DNA of 23,951 nucleotides from positions 1 to 23,951 of the forward strand of contig CAJMAW010000036.1 of the NCBI GenBank assembly GCA_905211485.1. The letters run 5' to 3'. A program made the translations under genes and the position numbers. This DNA comes from an uncultured Lentisphaeria bacterium (lineage in GTDB: Bacteria > Verrucomicrobiota > Lentisphaeria > Victivallales > UBA1829). The notes beneath the pieces were generated by a model that worked only from the letters and a program-made list of their open reading frames with translations, ran no database searches and was not told where the DNA came from. Numbering within the stretch: the stretch's first letter is position 1; every line of letters begins with the position of its first letter. This document shows, in pieces, positions 1-6,542 of the stretch.

Positions 1-302
1 ATCGGTGTCACGGATTTCATGGGGGCAAAAAGAAAAAAACTCTTCACTTTGTTATTTTTCTTACAAAGTTCAATATACCGTTCCTCTTCCCGGAAGCAAA
101 CGGATGGGGGATGAAATTTCCGATTTTTTCGTGTTTCTGCGGAAATGCCTTGAAAAAAACCTGGGCGAAGCTACAGTCATCACACAAGCACAAGACAGGT
201 GCGGGACATTCTTTGCCGCGGCAGAAAGAAAACGCTGGGGGGGGAACGGAAGAACGGAAGAACAGAAAAAAAGAGAAAAAGAGAAAGACGATATTCTTCT
301 CC
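1..302. other. non-coding region upstream of the LacI-type regulator
   Basis: I see no gene here; the open frames that cross it lack a plausible start and family similarity. It holds an inverted repeat (46-69), an A/T-rich stretch at about 41-77 that could carry a weak promoter (TTGTTA at 49-54, AATATA at 72-77, 17 bp apart), and a run of eight G (237-244). The G run opens an almost pure purine stretch reaching position 288, just before the regulator start. No classical Shine-Dalgarno sequence precedes the ATG at 303. Confidence 0.6.
46..69. promoter_or_regulatory. inverted repeat, candidate operator upstream of the LacI-type gene
   Basis: ACTTTGT (46-52) and ACAAAGT (63-69) form perfect 7-bp arms separated by 10 bp, so the arm centres are 17 bp apart. 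The site overlaps the only promoter-like A/T-rich stretch in front of the regulator, which would suit autoregulation. Typical LacI-family operators are more compact and have a central CG, which this lacks, so another regulator or chance remains possible. Confidence 0.3.
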
Positions 303-1313
303 ATGACAACGCTGAACGATATTGCAAAAGCGGGGGGGATCTCAGTTCGGACCGTCCGGCGGGCGCTCTCCAACGCTCCGAACGTTCTGCCGGAGAAACG
401 CGCGAAAATTCTGAAGCTCGCGGAGGAACTGAACTACCTTCCGGACGTCAATGCACGCAATCTGAGGACGCGTTCAAGCCATTTCGTCGGGGTGATCGGA
501 TTTGAGGCGAAGCGTTCGGGGGAAGTGTATACGCGGAAGACCTTTGACCTGGAAAAACGTCTGGAATCGCAGGGATTTTATCCGGTGATGGCGACCGTTC
601 CGGAAAACCGTTCGGAAGCGGAAAAAATTCTGAAGGACTGGAACGGCATGCTCCGCGAGATTCTGGTCATGTCTCCGGTCACGGAAGAGATTGCGCAAAC
701 GCTCCTGCGCGGCGGCAACCGCTTCCTCTGGATTGATCAGGACCGCATCTTCCCCGGCTCCAATCTCCAGGTGGACAGAACCAGCGGGATTGCCGAAGCC
801 ATCCGCTTCCTGAGCCTCCGGGGACGAAGAAGAATTCTCCATTGCGGACACCTTCCATCACGCTGCGAGGCTTTTGCAAAAATCCTGCGGGAACAGCTGG
901 AGGAAGGGAAAGCGCTCCCCCATGTTCCTCCCCCGGAATATCAACGCGTCTTCTGCGGATCGACTTCCTCAGAAATTTATCTTGCCTCAGCCGCACTTCT
1001 GGAACAACGGATGCCGGACAGCGGCAGAAAAGCCGACATCCTGTTTTTCGACACAGACCGCATGGCCTTCGGATTCCTGAAATATGCTGCGGAACACGGG
1101 ATCCGCATTCCCCGCGACATCGCCGTGGTCGGCTTTGACGATGACGCGGGATCCGCTTTCACATATCCCTCCCTGAGCACCGTCGCTCATCCCTATGGAG
1201 AACTGAATGCCAGAATCATTGAACTCATCGCCGATCCATCCCGGCGGGAGGTCAGGGAGTGCCTCCCGACCCGCTTTGTCCCGAGAGAAAGCACAGGTGA
1301 AATCCCTCTGTGA
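303..1313 (+). CDS. LacI/GalR-family transcriptional regulator
   Basis: A 336-residue DNA-binding regulator, the normal length for LacI/GalR proteins, which bind operators as dimers and usually sense sugars or related small molecules. The N-terminal helix-turn-helix is at residues 3-22 (TLNDIAKAGGISVRTVRRAL). The hinge helix lies near residues 47-58 (PDVNARNLRTRS). A periplasmic-binding-protein-like effector domain follows from about residue 60, with the late motif DIAVVGFDDD typical of the family. The recognition helix reads VRTVRRALS instead of the usual VSxxTVSRVL, a variant I associate with Lentisphaerota paralogues. The frame is open upstream to 111, but the family N terminus begins at the ATG at 303, so that start was chosen although no clear ribosome binding site precedes it. 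The gene is monocistronic and convergent with the permease. The ligand and targets cannot be inferred from the sequence. Confidence 0.9.
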   Translation: MTTLNDIAKAGGISVRTVRRALSNAPNVLPEKRAKILKLAEELNYLPDVNARNLRTRSSHFVGVIGFEAKRSGEVYTRKTFDLEKRLESQGFYPVMATVPENRSEAEKILKDWNGMLREILVMSPVTEEIAQTLLRGGNRFLWIDQDRIFPGSNLQVDRTSGIAEAIRFLSLRGRRRILHCGHLPSRCEAFAKILREQLEEGKALPHVPPPEYQRVFCGSTSSEIYLASAALLEQRMPDSGRKADILFFDTDRMAFGFLKYAAEHGIRIPRDIAVVGFDDDAGSAFTYPSLSTVAHPYGELNARIIELIADPSRREVRECLPTRFVPRESTGEIPL

Positions 1314-1581
1314 AGCAGGAAAAAAAGATACGAAAAGATACGGGAAGAAGAGTCGCCCCCGCCTGAAGAAACGGTTTTTCCCCTCCCTTGCACACAGAGA
1401 AATGGAAAGAAAAGGGAAAGAAAATTCAATTCAAGGGAAGAGATCATTCCGCTGAAGGCCTTGGCTTGCAACCGATGACGGGATGCTGAGGAGATCCGCC
1501 TGCAGCAAATGCGAGGGGATGTCTGAAGAATGCGAAAGAGACCTCATGCTTCTTCCAGGGACAGGGGGGATTATTTTTCCG

Positions 1582-1621
1582 GTTTGCCTGTTTGCCCGTT
1601 TCCCCGTTTGCCCGTTTCCCC
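1582..1621. repeat. 8-bp tandem repeat, five units
   Basis: Five consecutive 8-bp units are visible: GTTTGCCT, GTTTGCCC, GTTTCCCC, GTTTGCCC, GTTTCCCC, followed by GTTTTTTCC. Two variants (GCCC and CCCC endings) alternate in the last four units. On the - strand it reads as alternating GGGGAAAC and GGGCAAAC. It lies outside genes and could vary in copy number. Confidence 0.85.
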
Positions 1622-1744
1622 GTTTTTTCCTCTCCAGCACACATGCAGAGGACCGGATTGTTTTTTCATAGCTGGACAAAAGACCTTGCCGCGCGTCCCT
1701 TCCCACCGTTTCATCCCAGCGGACGAGCCCTGTCTTTGACGGAA

Positions 1745-1800
1745 CGGGATGGTTTTCCGGCATCCCGTCTGCGGGAAACAGGAGGGATGCATATTTTTTT
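1745..1800 (+). terminator. terminator-like hairpin with a competing upstream hairpin
   Basis: GCATCCC (1760-1766) pairs with GGGATGC (1784-1790), followed at once by ATATTTTTTT (1791-1800): an intrinsic terminator shape on the + strand with an 18-base loop. The same CATCCCG (1761-1767) can instead pair with CGGGATG (1745-1751), and the loop holds its own CCCG-TCTG-CGGG. It may end read-through from the LacI-type gene about 450 bp upstream, protecting the convergent permease gene. The long loop and competing structures lower certainty. Confidence 0.45.
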
Positions 1801-1839
1801 CCCCGGGAATGAGCGATGACAGGCGGCAAACTGGCGAAT

Positions 1840-3174
1840 TCAGGATTTTCTTCCACCGGGACGGATGCGCGGATCGATCCACGCATAAGCCAGATCGGTG
1901 ATGAGATTGATTCCGACAAAAAGGAAAGCGCCCAGAAGGACGAGTGCCTTGAGCATTTGAAGGTCTGCATCATTGAGGGCATTGACGCCCTCATATCCGA
2001 GTCCTGGAATTCCGAAGAAACTTTCCAGAAGCAGACTTCCCGTGAACAGGAAAGGCAGCACCGTCGACGCCCGCGTGATGACAGGGACCATCGCATTCTT
2101 CAGCAAATGTTTGAAATAGACAGAGAACGGACTGCATCCCTTTGCGACTGCCGTTCTCAAATATTCTTTTCCCAGTTCATTCAGGAAGACGGTTCTGTAA
2201 AAACGGACGCCGCTGCCCGTCCCGCTGACGATCCCGATCAGAATCGGCAGCGCCAGATGACGCGGATCCCCCCATCCCCAGACAGGGAAGAGATTCAGAT
2301 AATATCCCATGAACCACTGTCCGAAAACGATGAGCGCAAGATAACTGATGCTCATTCCGGCAACGGAGAAAAACAAAATCACCCTGTCCGTCAGACGTCC
2401 GTGTTTCACACACGCCAGCATGGCCAGGGCAATGCCGATCACCAGTTCTCCGAAAAAGATCGGCAGCATGAGCAGAAGAGAGGGCCACATCCCGCGCCAG
2501 AGCTTCCCGCGGATGGATTCGCGTGTCTGAAGAGTCTTCCCGAAATTCAGGAAAGACACATACGGGAAAGTAGATGAGAACGACACCACTTCGCCCAGTG
2601 CGGCCAGGGCCTGACTGTCAAAGGGGTGCTCGTTTTCTCTCCAGAACTGGACGGAAGCGACTTTGGGCTCTCCCTCTCCGGGAATCGCCCTGATCCGGAT
2701 TTCCTCCGGAGCGGACGTGAACTCCAGAATGATGCCGCCCTCTTCTCCGGAAGGACGGCAGAACTGTCCGCAGATCAGCAGCGGCGAATCCGTCCGGACA
2801 AGCAGTTTGATCTTTTCCGTTTCCGGATCGAAGTTTCTGCGGAAACGGATTTCCGCATCCGGATTTTCCAGAATCACCCCCTGCGGAGTGCCTCTGACAG
2901 AACCGGAATAATCGACTCCGGGGAACTGAGTGCGGGAATCCAGAAAGACGGCGGAACTGTAACATTCCGTCCGGCACCATCGTCCCCAGAAGAGAGGTTT
3001 GTCCGATCCGAGAGCAATGCGCATCTCCTCGATTTCCTGAGGGAGAGGATTCTTCCCGAGCAATGTTGCAGCAGGATCCCCCGCGGCCAGACGGAAGAGC
3101 AGAAAGGTCACGATCAGGACACCGAAGAGAATCAGAATGGAATAGGCGGCACGTTTCAGCGCGTATTGAAGCAT
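1840..3174 (-). CDS. DppB/YejB-like ABC transporter permease with large extracytoplasmic insertion
   Basis: An inner-membrane permease subunit of the peptide/nickel (DppB/OppB/YejB) type, 444 residues against about 305-365 for usual members. The first membrane segment is at residues 11-31 (SILILFGVLIVTFLLFRLAAGDP), with the family's AAGDP exit. The permease core runs from about residue 225, with further hydrophobic segments near 230-255, 264-290, 307-320, 370-385 and 408-427. The EAA loop that contacts the ATPase is at about 337-364 (EYLRTAVAKGCSPF), and the C terminus ends DPRIR as is typical. Residues about 64-205 are extra sequence: a predicted extracytoplasmic, beta-rich domain with five Cys (67, 71, 135, 139 and nearby). 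No second permease, binding protein or ATPase is adjacent, so the transporter would have to be assembled with subunits encoded elsewhere. The substrate is unknown. The start at 3174 gives the family N terminus. Confidence 0.85.
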   Translation of the reverse strand: MLQYALKRAAYSILILFGVLIVTFLLFRLAAGDPAATLLGKNPLPQEIEEMRIALGSDKPLFWGRWCRTECYSSAVFLDSRTQFPGVDYSGSVRGTPQGVILENPDAEIRFRRNFDPETEKIKLLVRTDSPLLICGQFCRPSGEEGGIILEFTSAPEEIRIRAIPGEGEPKVASVQFWRENEHPFDSQALAALGEVVSFSSTFPYVSFLNFGKTLQTRESIRGKLWRGMWPSLLLMLPIFFGELVIGIALAMLACVKHGRLTDRVILFFSVAGMSISYLALIVFGQWFMGYYLNLFPVWGWGDPRHLALPILIGIVSGTGSGVRFYRTVFLNELGKEYLRTAVAKGCSPFSVYFKHLLKNAMVPVITRASTVLPFLFTGSLLLESFFGIPGLGYEGVNALNDADLQMLKALVLLGAFLFVGINLITDLAYAWIDPRIRPGGRKS

Positions 3175-3198
3175 CGGGACTCTTTTCTCTGATCCGGA

Positions 3199-3240
3199 AC
3201 AGTTTTTTAAGGACAGTTTTTTAAAAACAGTTTTTCCGTT
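3199..3240. repeat. 14-bp tandem repeat upstream of the permease
   Basis: Units ACAGTTTTTTAAGG (3199-3212) and ACAGTTTTTTAAAA (3213-3226) are followed by a degenerate third, ACAGTTTTTCCGTT (3227-3240). The repeat ends 25 bp before the permease start codon at 3174 and reads AAAAAACTGT on the permease strand. The second and third units together create a GTTTTTT/AAAAAC near-palindrome (3216-3228). Position and spacing suit regulator binding or a curved A-tract element, but no known operator is recognised. Confidence 0.7.
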
Positions 3241-3464
3241 TTTCGCTTTTTTCTTTTCTTCTCTTCTTTCCTCCCCTCCCCGGGGGCTCCGGCCGGACCG
3301 GGTTCCGGGTCCCGGGAAATTCTGGAAGAGACGCCTTAATCTACTCTCTCAAAAACGCTTCCGCAAGGGGAAAAGCCGGAAGAGAAGCGGAAAAAACTCC
3401 CCTTCATGGCAGCTCTCCCTTCCTTCGTCCTCTTCCCGGTGCGGGAGAAGGAAATGCGGAAGGC

Positions 3465-3479
3465 TGGACAGAGTGTCCA
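3465..3479. promoter_or_regulatory. 15-bp dyad, candidate operator of the cell-shape operon
   Basis: TGGACA (3465-3470), GAG, TGTCCA (3474-3479) is a perfect 6-bp inverted repeat. It lies 27 bp upstream of the putative -35 box at 3507. The size fits a homodimeric regulator half-site pair. A small RNA hairpin or chance are alternatives. Confidence 0.25.
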
Positions 3480-3506
3480 AAAGCGGAAAAACAACAGCAA
3501 AAAGGC

Positions 3507-3535
3507 TTGCAAAAGTCCTTTCGGCAAAGTAAATT
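3507..3535 (+). promoter_or_regulatory. putative sigma-70-type promoter for the secreted protein-mreC-mreD-mrdA operon
   Basis: TTGCAA (3507-3512) and TAAATT (3530-3535) are separated by 17 bp, the optimal spacing. Each box matches four of six consensus bases. Transcription would begin near 3542, giving a leader of about 40 bases before the ATG at 3583. Confidence 0.4.
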
Positions 3536-3582
3536 TCACATTCGGACTCTTCCGCAAAAACAACTCGGATGAAACACTGCGA

Positions 3583-5115
3583 ATGAGAATCAAACGGGCA
3601 AATTTTCTTCTTTTCTCGGCGAACTGTCTTTTCGCGGCGGCGCTTGTTTTCCCCGCGGCGGGAAAGGAGCCGGAAGCGCCGATGCTGCAGGAGGCGGCGG
3701 AGATAATGCCCAAAAACCAAAACATTTCTCCTCCTCCTCCGGAAACGGACGTGGCGGCCAAGACGACCGCCACAGGAGGCGCTTCCGGTGAAAAAAGAGA
3801 TGAAGGAGGAGAAGAAGGCGGATTTCATCTGCTTCAGTTCATGCAGGCGGACCGCTCGGATTCCTTTCTCACGCAGCGTTTGACGGAACGTTTTGAATCG
3901 GCGGCGGCATGGGCTTTCCCGCTCCGGCGGAATCCATTTCGCTGCAGGCTGCTCCAGCCGGACTCCGCCGGGAACGGCGGGAAGGAGGCGGAAACGTATC
4001 TTTTCGGGGCGACGCTTTCCGGGAAGGAGGTCAGGATCCGTCTTCCGGGCCCCTTCCGGACCTGGACGAAAGACAGGGAATCGCGGGAGATGCTCATGGC
4101 CTGGTTTGTTCTTGCCCGTCTCGAACTGCCGCCGGAATATGCGGAACGGATCCGGGACCACTGGATTATTCTGGGGCTGGCAAGAAAGGCCTGGGAATCC
4201 TTTCAGGAGACTTCCTCCCTTCCTCTTTCCCGCAGCTGTCCGATGGCTTATGCGCTGGAATCCCATGGAATCCGGCCTTCTCTGGCGGGACTGCTTTCCC
4301 CCGCGGTTCCTTCGCAGAGGACTTCTCCGCAGGCGCGGGAACTGCAGGCGGAATATGCGGAACTGCTGCTGGAGGCGGCGGACAGAAGCGGATTATTGAA
4401 GAACAACCGCCTGGAGGGCTTTGTAAAAGCGCTTCTGGCGGGAAAACCCGGGGTTGATGCGATGGATCTGTTTCTGGAATTCGCCGGCCCGGCCCTCCGG
4501 AGGAGACAGGTTTTCGGAAACCCTTCCGGGAAAGATTCTTCCGGGAAGGATGCAGGAAGCACATCCCGGGAGAAGATCTGCGAAAAATGGTTTTCCGAAT
4601 CCATGGGGAAACTGCTGATCGGCAGTTTCACACCGTACGCGGCGGAATATTTTGAGACGCTGTATCATGAGGCGGCGAAAATCACGTATACGGATGCGGA
4701 CGGGCAGGAAAAAGTCTGCAGTCTGGCGGATCTGCCGATGAAACGGGAGGAAATTCCCGATCTCAACAGCAGGATCACACAGCTTCTCGGGCATCTGAGT
4801 TTTCTTTCGACACGAGGGGCGCCCGAATTCTCCGCTCCGCTCTCGCAGGTCCGTCTGGCGGTGACAAAGTGCCGGACGGAAGGCGGGGAAGCCGTCCGCG
4901 ATGAGATTGCCCGCGCGGAGAAGCAATTGTTTTCCGCCTTCTCGGCGCGTCATGCACTGGAGCGTTATCTGGCGGAAGCGGAACTGCGTTTTTCAGGGCC
5001 CCGGGTCTGTTTCCGGAACGCGCTGGAAGCGCTGGAACGGTCTGAACAGCGGTCCCGGGCCGTTTTTCCGGAGGCGAACCGCTATCTGGATGAAACCTGG
5101 GATGAATATCCGTAA
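3583..5115 (+). CDS. unrecognised secreted protein, first gene of the mreCD-mrdA operon
   Basis: I do not recognise a family. From the ATG at 3583 the product is 510 residues. It begins with a signal-peptide-like N terminus: basic MRIKR, then a hydrophobic stretch to about residue 24 ending FPAAGK. Residues about 25-75 are a low-complexity linker with a PPPPE run and many Glu, Gly and Thr. The remainder (about 80-510) looks soluble and mostly helical, rich in Ala, Glu, Leu and Arg, with one short strand-like segment (TYLFGATLSGKEVRIRLPGPF). No membrane segment other than the signal is seen, so it is probably periplasmic. The frame is open to 3406, but that start would bury the signal sequence. 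It ends 24 bases before mreC and the promoter-like element lies upstream, so it is likely co-transcribed with mreC-mreD-mrdA. A role in envelope growth is inferred only from context. Confidence 0.75.
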   Translation: MRIKRANFLLFSANCLFAAALVFPAAGKEPEAPMLQEAAEIMPKNQNISPPPPETDVAAKTTATGGASGEKRDEGGEEGGFHLLQFMQADRSDSFLTQRLTERFESAAAWAFPLRRNPFRCRLLQPDSAGNGGKEAETYLFGATLSGKEVRIRLPGPFRTWTKDRESREMLMAWFVLARLELPPEYAERIRDHWIILGLARKAWESFQETSSLPLSRSCPMAYALESHGIRPSLAGLLSPAVPSQRTSPQARELQAEYAELLLEAADRSGLLKNNRLEGFVKALLAGKPGVDAMDLFLEFAGPALRRRQVFGNPSGKDSSGKDAGSTSREKICEKWFSESMGKLLIGSFTPYAAEYFETLYHEAAKITYTDADGQEKVCSLADLPMKREEIPDLNSRITQLLGHLSFLSTRGAPEFSAPLSQVRLAVTKCRTEGGEAVRDEIARAEKQLFSAFSARHALERYLAEAELRFSGPRVCFRNALEALERSEQRSRAVFPEANRYLDETWDEYP

Positions 5116-5139
5116 TACCATAAAGAAGGCGCCTGAGGG

Positions 5140-6042
5140 ATGCGAAAACGGAATATTGCAATCAACGCATGGATGCTCGGAGGACTGATCGTGCTGCTGT
5201 TTCTGGCAACGGGACTTGCGGCATATCGGACCGTGATCCGGGTCGGAGGGCGTCTTTCCGCGGATTTCTCTTATCCGTATCTGAAACTGGCGAAAGATCT
5301 GGAAGGTCAGGCGGCGAAACAGTCGCTTCTTTCCCGGAGCCGTCCGGCCCTGGCGCATGCGGTGGATCTGCTTCAGAAGGAAAACATGCTTCTTTCCGCC
5401 CGTGCGTCGCTGGTCCACGAGCTGCAGAATGAAAACGAGCAGCTGCGCACTCTGATGAAGATCAGCCCGAAGGGGAAATTCAAAGCCGTGTTTGCGGAAA
5501 CCATTCTGCGGGATACGCTGAGCTGGTCGACCTCCTTTACGATTGACAAGGGCGAAGCCGACGGCATCCGGGAAGGGGATCCGGTGCTGGCGACGACCCC
5601 GATTCCGGGTTCCGGGACGGCGGTGACGGCGCTGGCGGGACAAATCCGTTCGGTGTCGCGCCACACGGCAGTGGTATCGACTCTTTTCAGCGGGAACTGT
5701 TCCGTCAGTGTGGCACTTCCGGAATCGGAATCGTTCGGGGTTCTTCAGGGGACCGACTCCCAGAATGAACACACGGTTTCGATCCGTTATCTGCCGGTGG
5801 ATTCAAAATACGGGGACGGGGAAGTTGTCATCACCAGCGGGTTCAGCGGTCAGACGCCTCCCGGGATCTACATCGGGACTCTGCAGGCGTATCCGGACGG
5901 AGCGACCGCCCGGATCTCCGAAGGGCATCTGTATGCTTCGGCCCGTCTGAAGCCGGCGCTGAACATGGACATGATCCGCTTTGTCGTCGTCATGACCCGG
6001 AGCGGCGCTTCCGGCGGAGAGGGGACGGCAGCGGCTCCATGA
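5140..6042 (+). CDS. mreC: rod shape-determining protein MreC
   Basis: MreC is a bitopic inner-membrane protein whose periplasmic part links the MreB cytoskeleton to the elongation peptidoglycan synthases. This 300-residue product has the expected plan. A short basic cytoplasmic N terminus is followed by one membrane segment at residues 9-29 and a heptad-rich coiled coil at about 70-107 (HAVDLLQKENMLL ... ELQNENEQLRTLM). Two beta-barrel modules follow from about 115 to 285, including the family-like segment WSTSFTIDKGEADGIREGDPV and the later GDGEVVITSGFSG. The C terminus is a short Gly/Ala-rich tail. The length is within the usual range of 270-370. Its stop overlaps the mreD start by four bases (ATGA), indicating translational coupling. 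Confidence 0.93.
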   Translation: MRKRNIAINAWMLGGLIVLLFLATGLAAYRTVIRVGGRLSADFSYPYLKLAKDLEGQAAKQSLLSRSRPALAHAVDLLQKENMLLSARASLVHELQNENEQLRTLMKISPKGKFKAVFAETILRDTLSWSTSFTIDKGEADGIREGDPVLATTPIPGSGTAVTALAGQIRSVSRHTAVVSTLFSGNCSVSVALPESESFGVLQGTDSQNEHTVSIRYLPVDSKYGDGEVVITSGFSGQTPPGIYIGTLQAYPDGATARISEGHLYASARLKPALNMDMIRFVVVMTRSGASGGEGTAAAP

Positions 6043-6542
6043 CCTCAGTTTCCTATATCTTTGTTTTTTCAGTTCTGGCTGTTCTTCTGGAGGCGCTTCT
6101 GCGTTCTCTGGGGATTTTCCTGCCTCTTCTGGGTCTCTTTGTGTTTTACGCCGTGGTGGTGTTCGGTCCCCGGACGGGCTTCACCCTGGCCGTGCTCGGA
6201 GGCGCGGCGCTGGATTTCCTTCTGGGGCATTCCACGCCTGTTTCCGCACTGGCTCTGAGCCTGACGGGCGGGCTCTCTCTTTTCTGGCTTTACAAAGTGG
6301 AATCCGATTCCATTCCGATGCTGGCGCTTCCCGGGGCGCTGATTCCGGTTCTGGCATATGTGCCTCTGATGTTCTGGAACGGGGGGATTGTGTTTTTATT
6401 CCGTCATCTTCCGGATTTGTTTCTGTCGAGTTTCTGCACGGCGTTTCTTCTGCCGCTGGAGATCCTGATGCTGGATCTCCTGAATGAACGTCTGGAACTG
6501 GAGCTGTATCTGAACGCAAAACTGGAGAGAAGACGCTCATGA
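6039..6542 (+). CDS. mreD: rod shape-determining protein MreD
   Basis: MreD is a small, very hydrophobic inner-membrane protein of the elongation complex that works with MreC and PBP2. The product has 167 residues, the usual size, with about five membrane segments: near residues 4-22, 27-45, 50-65, 70-85 and 95-150, the last region probably holding two. Sequence conservation in MreD is low, so the call rests on hydropathy, length and its fixed place between mreC and mrdA. It overlaps mreC by four bases at the start and mrdA by four bases at the end (ATGA both times). Confidence 0.88.
   Translation: MTSVSYIFVFSVLAVLLEALLRSLGIFLPLLGLFVFYAVVVFGPRTGFTLAVLGGAALDFLLGHSTPVSALALSLTGGLSLFWLYKVESDSIPMLALPGALIPVLAYVPLMFWNGGIVFLFRHLPDLFLSSFCTAFLLPLEILMLDLLNERLELELYLNAKLERRRS

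Larger units (their letters stand above)
1314..1839. other. non-coding convergent intergenic region between the regulator and the permease
   Basis: No convincing gene is present; open frames here are short, overlap one another and have repeat-derived composition. The region contains an 8-bp tandem repeat (1582-1621) and a cluster of mutually exclusive hairpins ending in a T tract (1745-1800). I found no match by eye to SRP RNA, RNase P RNA, tmRNA or a tRNA. An unannotated small RNA ending at the T tract is possible but unsupported. Confidence 0.55.
3175..3582. other. divergent intergenic region between permease and cell-shape operon
   Basis: This 408-bp region holds a 14-bp tandem repeat (3199-3240), a pyrimidine-only stretch (about 3245-3280), and a GC-rich segment (3280-3316) rich in CCGG and CCCGGG that can fold in several ways. 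A short dyad (3465-3479) and a promoter-like pair of hexamers (3507-3535) face the downstream operon. No gene is apparent. Reading the downstream frame open to 3406 would make an unlikely basic N-terminal extension. Confidence 0.55.

Noticed and set aside
1440..1800. Possible structured RNA gene (SRP, RNase P, tmRNA or 6S) before the T tract
   Set aside because: None of the conserved cores of these RNAs could be recognised, so only the hairpin is reported.
1431..2096. - strand frame over the 8-bp repeat and the permease end
   Set aside because: Its repetitive TGKRANGQTGK-type product comes from the tandem repeat, and the permease occupies the overlapping frame.
3349..4266. A 305-codon - strand frame opposite the secreted protein gene
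   Set aside because: It is Arg-rich and low in complexity. The + strand frame has a signal peptide, is longer and leads into mreC, so it is the real gene.
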